A stretch of 64,000 nucleotides of DNA, taken from Limosilactobacillus sp. WILCCON 0051. Lineage in GTDB: Bacteria; Bacillota; Bacilli; Lactobacillales; Lactobacillaceae. The notes below the pieces were generated by a model, which saw only the letters and a list, made by a program, of their open reading frames with translations, was not told where the DNA came from and searched no databases. Position numbers and translations under genes: made by a program. How positions within the stretch are numbered: the stretch's first letter is position 1; each line of letters begins with the position of its first letter. The stretch covers positions 1,798,001 through 1,862,000 of the forward strand of contig NZ_CP154878.1 of assembly GCF_039955095.1 (NCBI RefSeq). The letters run 5' to 3'. Positions 41,768 to 49,140 of the stretch are shown here, piece by piece.

Positions 41768-42729
41768 TGCATATCAGCCAGCTTATCCATCACTGCTCTA
41801 GCATCCCGTTTCTGGTCATGCATTGTTTCGTGAATGTAGACCTTGTTGGTTACACGATCATCAACATGACCAAGCCGAGCTGCAATCGTTTTAGTTGGCA
41901 CACCTTGTGACGCCAAAAATGATGCGTGTTCGTGTCTTAGACCGTGAATGCTCATAACTGGGATGTCGATAAATTTACATATTCTGGCAAGGACATTGTT
42001 CCAGGTGGAATTGAAACCAGAAGTGTTGGTTCCAAAGATGGTCTCATCGTCCTTGCACCCCCCCATTTCGCGCTGAAAGCACCGGGCTGTAATATTGTCC
42101 ATCGCAATCTTACGAACTGAGTATTTATTTTTGGTTGGCTTGAACTCGTTGTAGTGGTCGTCAAGCGATGCATTCCGCTTATAGTCCCACGTTTTGTTAA
42201 TGCTTAAAGTCATCCTTTTAAGGTCAACGTCTTTTGGTGTAATGCCGAAAAGCTCGCCAAATCTCACTCCAGTTCTGATCGTTATCATGAGCCCATCGCT
42301 ATACGTTGATTGATCAAATTCAAGTACTTTAATTAATCGTTCTAGCTCTTCCGGCTCAAGAAACTTCTTTTTCTTCTTTTTGGCTGGCTTGCCCTCAGGA
42401 ACTACAATGCCATAGGTAGGGTCTCGTTTTAGGACTCCTTCATAGGCAAATAGTCTTTTTGCAGGCGCTGCGATTGAGTGCCAGAAATCAAGGGTTGTTG
42501 CGTGCTCATGGTCAACTGAGTATCGGTTCAATATCTGCTGCATATCGTCTGCTGACATGTTGCGGATCTTTAAATCTGGTGCCAGTCTTCTTAAATGGCG
42601 TCCTGCTAAGTCCCACTTTTCATAGGTTCGTTCAGCAACCACGCCTTCTTTGTAAACCGATACCCAATAATCGTAGTAATCGGGATATAGCGTATCCCGT
42701 AGTTTGCTACGTGGGATTGCTTTGATCAT
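41764..42729 (-). CDS. Second tyrosine recombinase, in the replication module
   Basis: 321 residues. N-terminal core-binding domain ~15-100; catalytic domain ~130-320 with Arg in RTGVRFGELFG, Lys in EFKPTKNKYSVRKI, HGLRHEHASF, LGHVDD and the nucleophilic Tyr in KVYIHET. All key residues are present. It is read in the early operon, opposite to the lysogeny integrase at 47028-48110 and unlike it in sequence. Possible roles are multimer resolution, an inversion or excision switch, or a captured integrase. Confidence 0.88.
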   Translation of the reverse strand: MIKAIPRSKLRDTLYPDYYDYWVSVYKEGVVAERTYEKWDLAGRHLRRLAPDLKIRNMSADDMQQILNRYSVDHEHATTLDFWHSIAAPAKRLFAYEGVLKRDPTYGIVVPEGKPAKKKKKKFLEPEELERLIKVLEFDQSTYSDGLMITIRTGVRFGELFGITPKDVDLKRMTLSINKTWDYKRNASLDDHYNEFKPTKNKYSVRKIAMDNITARCFQREMGGCKDDETIFGTNTSGFNSTWNNVLARICKFIDIPVMSIHGLRHEHASFLASQGVPTKTIAARLGHVDDRVTNKVYIHETMHDQKRDARAVMDKLADMQ

Positions 42730-42743
42730 CTGTTTCGCCTTCC

Positions 42744-43469
42744 TTAAATCTTGTAAATCGGGATGTTAGGAATCTCTCGGTTCTTGGCATCCCTTTTCTT
42801 CTTCTGCAATGCTTGCCAGTCGTGCATCGTATAGATGTTCTGGCCTAGCCAGTCATCAAGGATCGTCTTCAGATAGCCATATGGCGTATTAGGCTCCGCG
42901 ATCTTTGTCAGGTCGATTGCTTTCTGGATGACTTTGTCAGACATTCCCTGATGCTTAACGTCTAGGAGCAGACGTTCAATCTTCCCAGTCATGGCACCCA
43001 AGCTGTCTGGCCATGCAACAAGAGGAAGTTTTTCTGTTTGTCGAGAGGAGCTTAATTCCTCTCTCTCTTTATTAATACTTGTAATATTATCTTTCGCTTT
43101 TCCGTGGGGAGGGGTAGTCATTTTTGCGGGGATACCCCCTCCGTTTTTCCGTGGGGAGGGGGTACTGCCCACGATCGGATTACTCAGCGGATACAGTCGC
43201 CGCTCTTTAACCTGCTTGGTATTCGGATAGCAGATAATCTCTCTGTAGAGATACCCGCACTCAACGAGCGTTGATATCCATTTAGATATCGTCTTCTCGT
43301 TGATGTCATAAAGCTCAGCAAAGTAAGCGTTACGGGCAATGCAATACCCATATTTGTTGCTCAGAGCTGTGATTTCGCTGTACAGCTCACGAGCGTTAGG
43401 CTTACCAAGCCGTTTGTCGTACCTGACATTTGCCGGCAGGATAGAGTAGTATGACGGGGTCTCAACCAT
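42744..43469 (-). CDS. Replication initiator with HTH and DnaD-like domains
   Basis: 241 residues. Residues ~1-95 form a replisome-organiser winged helix (YYSILPANVRYDKRL, FAELYDINEKTISKWISTLVECGYL). Residues ~100-145 are low-complexity and carry the iteron-like DNA. Residues ~170-225 are a DnaD-like segment (VIQKAIDLTKIAEPNTPYGYLKTILDDW). It would open the phage origin and load host helicase. ATG 43469 follows AAAGGAG by eight bases. Confidence 0.82.
   Translation of the reverse strand: MVETPSYYSILPANVRYDKRLGKPNARELYSEITALSNKYGYCIARNAYFAELYDINEKTISKWISTLVECGYLYREIICYPNTKQVKERRLYPLSNPIVGSTPSPRKNGGGIPAKMTTPPHGKAKDNITSINKEREELSSSRQTEKLPLVAWPDSLGAMTGKIERLLLDVKHQGMSDKVIQKAIDLTKIAEPNTPYGYLKTILDDWLGQNIYTMHDWQALQKKKRDAKNREIPNIPIYKI
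43097..43163. other. Candidate phage replication origin inside the initiator gene
   Basis: TTTTCCGTGGGGAGGGG(G)TA is directly repeated at about 43098-43115 and 43145-43163. Between them TACCCCCTCCG (43133-43143) is the inverted form. An AT-rich tract (TTAATACTTGTAATATTAT) lies just beyond at 43070-43090. Iterons inside the initiator gene are usual in such phages. Confidence 0.6.
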
Positions 43470-43474
43470 CACGC

Positions 43475-43684
43475 TCACTCCTTTCTCCGTTCGCGTACTT
43501 TATTGCGCACCGTAATAAGCGGCTGTTGCGCAAGTTCTAGGCTTGCAATTGCCATCGACAATCGTTCGATAATCTCTTCTTTGCTGAATTCATTGCAAGA
43601 GATATGCGACAATGAGCCAATGGTTGCGCCAATTTCTTTTAGCGTTTCATCAATTAATGCATTTTCATTTGGTGATAAATTCAT
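43475..43684 (-). CDS. Small phage protein, unknown
   Basis: 69 residues, helical: NENALIDETLKEIGATIGSLSH, EEIIERLSMAIASLELAQQPLI. AAAGGA ribosome site upstream; it ends in the initiator ribosome-binding region. No domain recognised. Confidence 0.66.
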   Translation of the reverse strand: MNLSPNENALIDETLKEIGATIGSLSHISCNEFSKEEIIERLSMAIASLELAQQPLITVRNKVRERRKE

Positions 43685-43727
43685 ATGTTATAATTCCTTT
43701 TGTAAAATATTTTTGTTATTTGCGTAA

Positions 43728-43940
43728 CTAGTGGCGGCTAGTTGCGCTTTTTTGTTGCAGTAAAGCCATCGTGTCTGCCCCAAACAGCTTGACTGCCAAG
43801 CGTGAACGGATGAACGGCTTCCACGCAGCTTCTACGCTAACTAAGGTAGTCAACACAAATGCCGTTGTTGTGAAACCGTCTACCCAGCACCAACAAGCTA
43901 GAGTAACAAGCACAAGCCAGTTAATAATGGTTGCGTTCAT
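43728..43940 (-). CDS. Small membrane protein, unknown
   Basis: 70 residues with two TM helices (IINWLVLVTLACWCWVDGF, AFVLTTLVSVEAAW), then a basic tail. AAGGAGATG ribosome site. The stop codon is part of a hairpin (43721-43747) whose T-run faces the plus strand. Confidence 0.64.
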   Translation of the reverse strand: MNATIINWLVLVTLACWCWVDGFTTTAFVLTTLVSVEAAWKPFIRSRLAVKLFGADTMALLQQKSATSRH

Positions 43941-44052
43941 AACGTTTCATCTCCTTTTCTAATTGACTGATTCGATTCCCTAAAATGCTGTGATCCACTA
44001 GCAGCAATGCCACCATGAGCATTGCAAAAATTACTCCAAATAAATCCATCAT
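43921..44052 (-). CDS. Tiny membrane protein with coiled-coil tail
   Basis: 43 residues: FGVIFAMLMVALLLV is a TM helix, then NRISQLEKEMKRYERNH. GGAGGTACG precedes the ATG pair at 44052. Its 3' end overlaps the next start by 20 bases. Confidence 0.58.
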   Translation of the reverse strand: MMDLFGVIFAMLMVALLLVDHSILGNRISQLEKEMKRYERNHY

Positions 44053-44384
44053 CGTACCTCCTTCGCAATCCAGTTGATCTCATCGTGATGTTCATGCATC
44101 CACGGCCTAGCGTATGGCAGGTAAATCTTAGTTACCTTGCCAGTACCATGAACTCCCATTACCCATGCGCCAGGCTGGCCGTTTTCAACCTGAATTTCTG
44201 GGAATTGGTCAAAGACATACAACCGGATCCAACTCTTTGCCTTGCCAGCAAATAAGTCCGCCCGTATGTCTTCGAGCTTGATCCAGTCCGGCTCTGGCTT
44301 GGATCTTCCTAGAATCTTCGCGATTAGTGGTGCAAGCTGTTTGGCTAGTTCAAGCAAGGATTGCTTTGTCAACTTGATTTCCAT
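44049..44384 (-). CDS. DUF771-family phage protein
   Basis: 111 residues: DWIKLEDIRADLFAGKAKSWIRLYVFDQFPEI and WVMGVHGTGKVTKIYLPYARPWMHEHHDEINW fit the DUF771 family found in the early genes of Firmicutes phages. The core looks like a MerR-type winged helix; a DNA-binding or excision role is possible. Confidence 0.75.
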   Translation of the reverse strand: MEIKLTKQSLLELAKQLAPLIAKILGRSKPEPDWIKLEDIRADLFAGKAKSWIRLYVFDQFPEIQVENGQPGAWVMGVHGTGKVTKIYLPYARPWMHEHHDEINWIAKEVR

Positions 44385-44396
44385 TGATATTTTCTC

Positions 44397-45164
44397 CTAC
44401 AGCCCCAGATCGTTGTCGTCATCAACGATCTCTTTCTTATGTTCCTGGAATTTTTCAATCGCCTTTTCGTTGTAGTAGTAGCGATCACCACTCCAGTAAC
44501 CATATTGACTGCGGTGCCCTTTCGGAGCTTTTAATCCTAAGATCTGGCCCCACTTGCCAATGTTGTAAGCATTAGTGCCGAGCTGTTCGGCAATTGCACC
44601 GGCGGTAACGGCAAGACCGTTTGTGATTGGGAACATCAACTGATTCGTAGCTTCCGTGTAGTACGCTTGGCGATAGCGCTCTTCTTCCTGACGGTCGCCA
44701 ATCTTGATCAGCAGTTCAGCTCGCTTGTTAGCAGCTTCCTGTTCTTTCACCGCTACGTACCGGCGATGATATTCGAGATCTTGGCGTTGGAAATTCAAAT
44801 CTCCGTTCGCAATCAGCTTTCCATTGTGTTCAGCCTCGTACTCGTTAAATAAGCTGACGTACGTAGCAGTAAAGATTGTTCCTTTACGGCCACCCACCTT
44901 GTGGCCCACGAATTCGCAACCCTTTTTGGTTAGCAGGTAGCATTTATAATGCTTACCAGTGCCGGCTTGATAGCTTGATTCAATGAAGAATTGGTCAGAA
45001 TCCAATTTTGGATTTTGATCCAAAACCTCTTTGTAGCTGTCAATATCACGCACCAAATGTGCATGAGTTTTGCCAATCATCTTGGCAACGTCCCGACTAT
45101 CAATTACTTGTTGTTTGGAGTCGCTAATATATTTAATGATTTTGTCAGTATCGAAATTGTCCAT
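44397..45164 (-). CDS. Rha-type antirepressor with KilA-C-like C-terminus
   Basis: 255 residues. Residues ~15-110 are a Rha domain (VIDSRDVAKMIGKTHAHLVRDIDSY, YKCYLLTKKGCEFVGHKVGGRKGTIFTATYVSLFNEYE). The C-terminal part (AGAIAEQLGTNAYNIGKWGQILGLKAPKGHRSQYGYW) resembles the antirepressor C-terminal domain. It would counter the CI-like repressor or regulate lysis genes. Directly follows cro. Confidence 0.85.
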   Translation of the reverse strand: MDNFDTDKIIKYISDSKQQVIDSRDVAKMIGKTHAHLVRDIDSYKEVLDQNPKLDSDQFFIESSYQAGTGKHYKCYLLTKKGCEFVGHKVGGRKGTIFTATYVSLFNEYEAEHNGKLIANGDLNFQRQDLEYHRRYVAVKEQEAANKRAELLIKIGDRQEEERYRQAYYTEATNQLMFPITNGLAVTAGAIAEQLGTNAYNIGKWGQILGLKAPKGHRSQYGYWSGDRYYYNEKAIEKFQEHKKEIVDDDNDLGL

Positions 45165-45404
45165 TTATTTTTCTCCTTTTGAGTTTTTCTCAACGTTTGG
45201 GATAAAAAAATCGTTCAATGGAATGCCCAATTTTTTGCTAAGCAATGGCAATTCGTTCGCTTTGAATTTTTGACAACCATTCTCTCTTTTCAAATAAAGA
45301 GAACGATTGGCCAATCCTAGCGCTTCGGACATTTCTTGAAGTGTATATTTATGTTCCAGACGTTTCTGCTTGATTAGTTGAATATTAATCGAGTAGGTCA
45401 ACAT
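45165..45404 (-). CDS. Cro-like XRE-family regulator
   Basis: 79 residues, mostly one HTH (LIKQKRLEHKYTLQEMSEALGLANRSLYLKRENG). First leftward early gene, directly behind the promoter at 45447-45475. Expected to bind the three operators and turn off the repressor. Confidence 0.85.
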   Translation of the reverse strand: MLTYSINIQLIKQKRLEHKYTLQEMSEALGLANRSLYLKRENGCQKFKANELPLLSKKLGIPLNDFFIPNVEKNSKGEK

Positions 45405-45446
45405 TTCACTTCCTTTTTGGTTGCGATTATCTCAACCACGATTTTT

Positions 45447-45538
45447 ATTATACGTTTCGATTTTAGAAACGTCAACACCAAAATTTCTTTTTTCTCAAAA
45501 ATATGTATCTTTTTTAGAAACATTGCTAAAATAGAAAT
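45447..45538. promoter_or_regulatory. Lysis-lysogeny switch: early promoter and three operators
   Basis: On the minus strand TTGACG (45470-45475), 17 bases, TATAAT (45447-45452). Operators of 17 bp with core GTTTC-n7-GAAAC: O1 45454-45470 inside this promoter, O2 45505-45521, and O3 45522-45538 in the opposite orientation and less exact (ATTGCTAAAATAGAAAT). O2 and O3 adjoin. A rightward repressor promoter must lie here too, but no good -35 is visible. Confidence 0.8.
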
Positions 45539-45583
45539 TGTAAGCGAAACCGTACACACCAGCGATAATAAGGAGGCGTTAAA

Positions 45584-45931
45584 ATGCAAACACAATTAGC
45601 TGCCAGAATAGTAGACCTGCGAGAAAAAGTTAACATGAGTCAATCGGAACTGGCCAAGCGTCTTGGCATCGACAAATCATCAATGAATAAAATTGAAAAG
45701 GGAACCCGAAAAGTTTCTAGCGAAGAGCTTGATAAAATAGCGTCTATTTTTGATGTATCAGCAGACTATTTACTAGGTAGGAGCACGCCAGATAAAAAGC
45801 ATCTGGAGCAGGAAATCGACTTAGATAAGGCTATAGATAACGCAATGAGCTTTGACGGAAAGCCAGTTACTGAGCACGACAGAAAAATGATGAAACAGCT
45901 TTGGAAAGCATACATGGCCGGAAAAGAATAG
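45584..45931 (+). CDS. CI-like repressor (XRE HTH, ImmR type)
   Basis: 115 residues. HTH at ~8-62 (VDLREKVNMSQSELAKRLGIDKSSMNKIEKGTRKVSSEELDKIASIFDVSADYLLG). It has no S24 autoprotease part; the short C-terminus and adjacent ImmA-like protease suggest an ImmR/ImmA pair, where the protease clears the repressor at induction. AAGGAGG ribosome site. Confidence 0.87.
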   Translation: MQTQLAARIVDLREKVNMSQSELAKRLGIDKSSMNKIEKGTRKVSSEELDKIASIFDVSADYLLGRSTPDKKHLEQEIDLDKAIDNAMSFDGKPVTEHDRKMMKQLWKAYMAGKE

Positions 45932-45941
45932 GTGATGTTGT

Positions 45942-46331
45942 ATGGCTGAAAAAGTTGTAGACATCATTAAAGAGCTTGGCGTATCGGTGATTGTTGGCAG
46001 TTTTGATAATCCCGGATACTACGTGCCGGAGCTTAACGCCATTTACATAGACGAAAAGCTTGACGAGTGCCAACACGAAGCGGTTCTGCTGCATGAACTA
46101 GGGCATGCCGCAAAACAGAAAAACGAAATCGATCTATACAACGCAACCAAGACGATGAAGCTTAAAATGGAATGCGAAGCCAATCGCTTTATGATCAGTT
46201 ATCTGTTTCATCGATACATCAAATACACCGGTGAAGAACCATATAGGGTCGACTATCTGGAGTTTATGCGCCAGAATGACATCCCTTTGCGAGATGAGGA
46301 TATCGTTAAAGAGATAATCGCCGACTATTAA
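45942..46331 (+). CDS. ImmA/IrrE-family metallopeptidase
   Basis: 129 residues. Zinc site HEAVLLHELGHAAKQ at ~45-60 with HExxH and a downstream Glu in MECEANRFM. In ICEBs1 and related phages this protease cuts the repressor encoded beside it. Ten bases after the repressor stop, so co-transcribed. Confidence 0.88.
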   Translation: MAEKVVDIIKELGVSVIVGSFDNPGYYVPELNAIYIDEKLDECQHEAVLLHELGHAAKQKNEIDLYNATKTMKLKMECEANRFMISYLFHRYIKYTGEEPYRVDYLEFMRQNDIPLRDEDIVKEIIADY

Positions 46332-46382
46332 TTGCCTACGTCCAAGCGTGATTGACGTTAAAAGCTATTGGGAGGCAATAAA

Positions 46383-46943
46383 ATGTTCGATATTCTTTTG
46401 GCAATCGTTTTTGGATGCCTAGCCTGGGGATCCTGGCATGAATACACAACCAAGCCGGATAAATACGCTAAGTACAGCTCATTTGGTAAAAAGGTAGTTG
46501 TTATTGGTTCTGGACTTTTAGCTGTCATTTTTCTCTGCTCAGGATTATTTGGTGGCCACAGTAAGAAACAGCCCGCTGCCTACTACAAATTGGGCACGCC
46601 AATTTCAAAGGTGGCCAAGAATGCAAAGAGCCATTCTGACGGAGCCTACTATACCGTCAAAAGCAGATCATACGTGCGGTATTATCAAACTACTAATGCT
46701 GACGGCAAAAAGGTTGTGTCAGCCGTTAAATTCAACTATTTCGAGACTGACAGCGCATCAGCCTCAAACAAAAAGGTACTGAAGGACTATCAAAAAGTGA
46801 CCGCATCAGATCTCAAAGAAACATCAAAAGATCATTACGTTTCTAAAAAGACTGGTAAGCATTACTGGTCGTCCGAAACCAAAGATGATAGCGGTAAAAA
46901 CAGTCAAGCAATTATCCATCTGACGTATGACGATCTGAATTGA
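46383..46943 (+). CDS. Lysogeny-module membrane protein, unknown
   Basis: 186 residues. TM helices at ~1-20 (FDILLAIVFGCLAWGSW) and ~40-60 (VVVIGSGLLAVIFLCSGLFG), then an extracellular-type domain (YYKLGTPISKVAKNAK, YTVKSRSYVRYY, HYVSKKTGKHYW). Start at ATG 46383 after GGGAGG. Proteins in this place are often superinfection-exclusion factors or lysogenic conversion products; no family match is claimed. Confidence 0.72.
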   Translation: MFDILLAIVFGCLAWGSWHEYTTKPDKYAKYSSFGKKVVVIGSGLLAVIFLCSGLFGGHSKKQPAAYYKLGTPISKVAKNAKSHSDGAYYTVKSRSYVRYYQTTNADGKKVVSAVKFNYFETDSASASNKKVLKDYQKVTASDLKETSKDHYVSKKTGKHYWSSETKDDSGKNSQAIIHLTYDDLN

Positions 46944-46944
46944 T

Positions 46945-46983
46945 TAAAAATAAAAAATCCCACCCGCCAAAAGCGAGTGGGGA
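46945..46983 (-). terminator. Intrinsic terminator, minus orientation
   Basis: CTCCCCACTCGC-TTTTG-GCGGGTGGGA followed by a long T-rich run on the minus strand. It would stop antisense transcripts entering from the integrase side; on the plus strand it lacks a T-run. Confidence 0.65.
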
Positions 46984-47027
46984 GTAGTTCAAAGCACTGC
47001 CATTATACCACAAGGGAGTGTGCATTT

Positions 47028-48110
47028 ATGGCAAATTTCATGAAACGCAACGGTAAATGGCAAGCCAGAGTTTCCTGGCGAGATGCCGACGGTAAGCTGC
47101 ATCAAAAATCAAAAGCCGGTTTCGCCACCAAAGCTCAGGCCAAGCTGTACGCAACCGAGTTGGAGTCCGAGCTGGGTAAAGGTGTGGATGTCGCAGCTGA
47201 CCCGGTGTTTGCTGACTACTTCGAACAGTGGTACAAGACATACAGAGAGCCACACTTAGCCAAGCGTACTAAGGCTCTGTATGCTACTAACATCAAAAAC
47301 GTCCGGGCATACTTTGGCAACACAAAGATTAAAGCAATCACTCGTGGGAGTTATCAACGTTTTATCAACAAATTTGGCAAAAATCATGCCAAAGGAACAG
47401 TATCAAGCTTGCAGTCTCGGGTTCGTGCTTGTGTAAAGTCAGCAATCGCTGACGGTATCATATCTCGTGATTTTACCTATGGTGCAAAAATCGCCTATAA
47501 CAGCAATTCTGACAATCGCGTTGAGTATCTATCCATTGATGAGCTAAAACGGCTGACCAAAGTCGTGACTGACAATTTATCGCCGGGCAACATCCCCGCA
47601 TACATGATTTTGACGGCAATCTATACTGGTGCACGGTTTGGAGAGATTCTTGCTTTAACGTGGGATGATGTCGATTTTGATGACAAAACGCTTTGTATCG
47701 ACAAGGCGTTCGACTATCACGGCAAACGTGGTTTTATACCAACCAAAACGCCGTCTTCGGTGCGCACGATTCGCGTTAATACCAAGCTGCTAGATCAGCT
47801 GAAAAAAATCCCGAAAACAGCAGACAGGATTTTTGATATAAATGGCACTCCACGACTCGACATGCGCGTCAACAGAGTTTTAAGATCATATCTAGAACAA
47901 GCCGGTATTGATAAATCGTCTTTTCATTTCCACAGTCTCAGGCACACGCATGTGGCCTATCTGCTCAGTCAAGGTGTGGACCTCTACGCTATCAGCAAGC
48001 GACTAGGTCATGCCAATATGTCGATTACCAGCAACACTTATGCTTACTTTATCGATGAGTACAAGCGCAAATCTGATGATCAAATCGAGTCAAAGCTGGA
48101 TAAAATTTAA
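47028..48110 (+). CDS. int: Prophage integrase (tyrosine recombinase)
   Basis: 360 residues. Arm-binding N-terminal domain (MKRNGKWQARVSWRDADGKLHQKSKAGFATKAQA), core-binding ~55-145, catalytic ~160-355 with Arg in YTGARFGEILALTWDD, HSLRHTHVAYLLSQG, LGHANMS and Tyr in NTYAYF. Start ATG 47028 follows AAGGGAG. It ends 65 bases from attR, the usual place for a phage integrase, and would act on the 16-bp core. Confidence 0.93.
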   Translation: MANFMKRNGKWQARVSWRDADGKLHQKSKAGFATKAQAKLYATELESELGKGVDVAADPVFADYFEQWYKTYREPHLAKRTKALYATNIKNVRAYFGNTKIKAITRGSYQRFINKFGKNHAKGTVSSLQSRVRACVKSAIADGIISRDFTYGAKIAYNSNSDNRVEYLSIDELKRLTKVVTDNLSPGNIPAYMILTAIYTGARFGEILALTWDDVDFDDKTLCIDKAFDYHGKRGFIPTKTPSSVRTIRVNTKLLDQLKKIPKTADRIFDINGTPRLDMRVNRVLRSYLEQAGIDKSSFHFHSLRHTHVAYLLSQGVDLYAISKRLGHANMSITSNTYAYFIDEYKRKSDDQIESKLDKI

Positions 48111-48175
48111 GTTGTTGTACGTATGCTGTACACACATGCTCAAAACGCCTGTATATAGCCATTTATGATAGGGTA

Positions 48176-48191
48176 ATAACATTATTTGGGA
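48176..48191. other. Prophage attachment site attR (16-bp core)
   Basis: Second copy of ATAACATTATTTGGGA, between the integrase gene and host sequence. The stretch 48111-48175 contains GTACGTATGCTGTAC, an imperfect palindrome that may be an integrase arm site. Confidence 0.9.
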
Positions 48192-48250
48192 TTGATTTAC
48201 GGATCAATCGTCAGTGGATTTTATTGGATTAAATAAAGGGAGTATCAAAT

Positions 48251-49117
48251 ATGCAAAACTTGGATGAGTCAATTCTGCAAAAAGTCATTAAAACCCGCCC
48301 ACAGGAAAGCTTTAAAGGAACTTTTGGCAAGATCGTGCTGGTCGGCGGCAACGAGAATTTCGGTGGTGCCATCATCATGGCCGCAACCGCAGCAGTCTAT
48401 GGCGGGACTGGCTTGGTTACGGCGGCGACCGACCCAGCCAACTCGGCAGCTCTGCATGCTCAGCTGCCAGAAGCCATGTTTGCCGATTTTAATGACGATC
48501 AGCTGGTTGGCGATCTGATCGTAGCGGCCGATACGGTGGTCGTTGGCCCTGGTCTAGGCGATAACGCGCAAAGCCTGCACATTCTTAAAAACGTTTTTGA
48601 ATACGTGCACGATGGCCAGACATTGGTAATTGACGGCTCGGCAATCACCTTGATGGCCCGGGAAAATCTGAAACAGCCAGCCTGCCAGATCAGTGTCATC
48701 TACACGCCGCATCAAATGGAATGGCAGCGGCTTTCAGGAATCAAGATTGCCGATCAGTCCGTTGAAAACAATCAAAAAGCCGTTCAAAAGCTGAATGCGA
48801 CCGTTGTCTTGAAAAAGCACCATACCGAAATCTATCATGATGACCAGGTCTTTAAGCTGCCAATCGGTTCTGCCGCGCAGGCTGTCGGTGGGATGGGCGA
48901 TACGCTGGCCGGAATGGTCGGTTCGTTTACGGCTGAATTTAAGGATGCCGGTTTGGATGCGGTGTTGGCCGCTGTTTACGCGCACAGTGCCGTAGCTGAT
49001 CAAATCGCGGAAAATCAATACATCGTTTTGCCTCACCAAATCAGTCATGCCCTGCCTGCCTTTATGAAAAAAATTGCCGTGCAGGATTCCAAAACGCATA
49101 TTGGATTTATGGACTAA
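48251..49117 (+). CDS. nnrD: ADP-dependent NAD(P)H-hydrate dehydratase
   Basis: 288 residues of the YjeF C-terminal (ribokinase-like) domain: GKIVLVGGNENFGGAIIMAA, DTVVVGPGLGDNA, VIDGSAI, YTPHQMEWQRL, VVLKKHHTEI and GGMGDTLAGMVGSF. It repairs hydrated NADH and NADPH in the cytoplasm. AAAGGGAG ribosome site. Divergent to pepV before prophage integration. Confidence 0.92.
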   Translation: MQNLDESILQKVIKTRPQESFKGTFGKIVLVGGNENFGGAIIMAATAAVYGGTGLVTAATDPANSAALHAQLPEAMFADFNDDQLVGDLIVAADTVVVGPGLGDNAQSLHILKNVFEYVHDGQTLVIDGSAITLMARENLKQPACQISVIYTPHQMEWQRLSGIKIADQSVENNQKAVQKLNATVVLKKHHTEIYHDDQVFKLPIGSAAQAVGGMGDTLAGMVGSFTAEFKDAGLDAVLAAVYAHSAVADQIAENQYIVLPHQISHALPAFMKKIAVQDSKTHIGFMD

Positions 49118-49140
49118 ACAAAAAAAACCATGACGTTGGT

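Larger units (their letters stand above)
7327..48191. mobile_element. Integrated siphovirus prophage, cos-type, about 40.9 kb
   Basis: A 16-bp perfect direct repeat, ATAACATTATTTGGGA, occurs at 7327-7342 and 48176-48191. The integrase gene ends 65 bases inside the right copy. Between them lie all modules of a temperate siphovirus in standard order: lysogeny, replication, packaging, head, tail, lysis. The structural genes are HK97-type with a P27-like small terminase and an HNH nuclease, which suggests cohesive ends. A stop codon in terL and a remnant gene between terS and terL suggest decay. Confidence 0.95.

Noticed and set aside
43700-43747. Possible operon terminator in the early genes
   Set aside because: The GCGTAACTAG/CTAGTTGCGC hairpin has its T-run on the plus strand, opposite to gene direction, and the operon continues beyond it.
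45398-45595. 65-codon minus-strand ORF across the lysis-lysogeny switch
   Set aside because: It covers the operators and promoter and lacks a ribosome site. It is an open frame in regulatory DNA.
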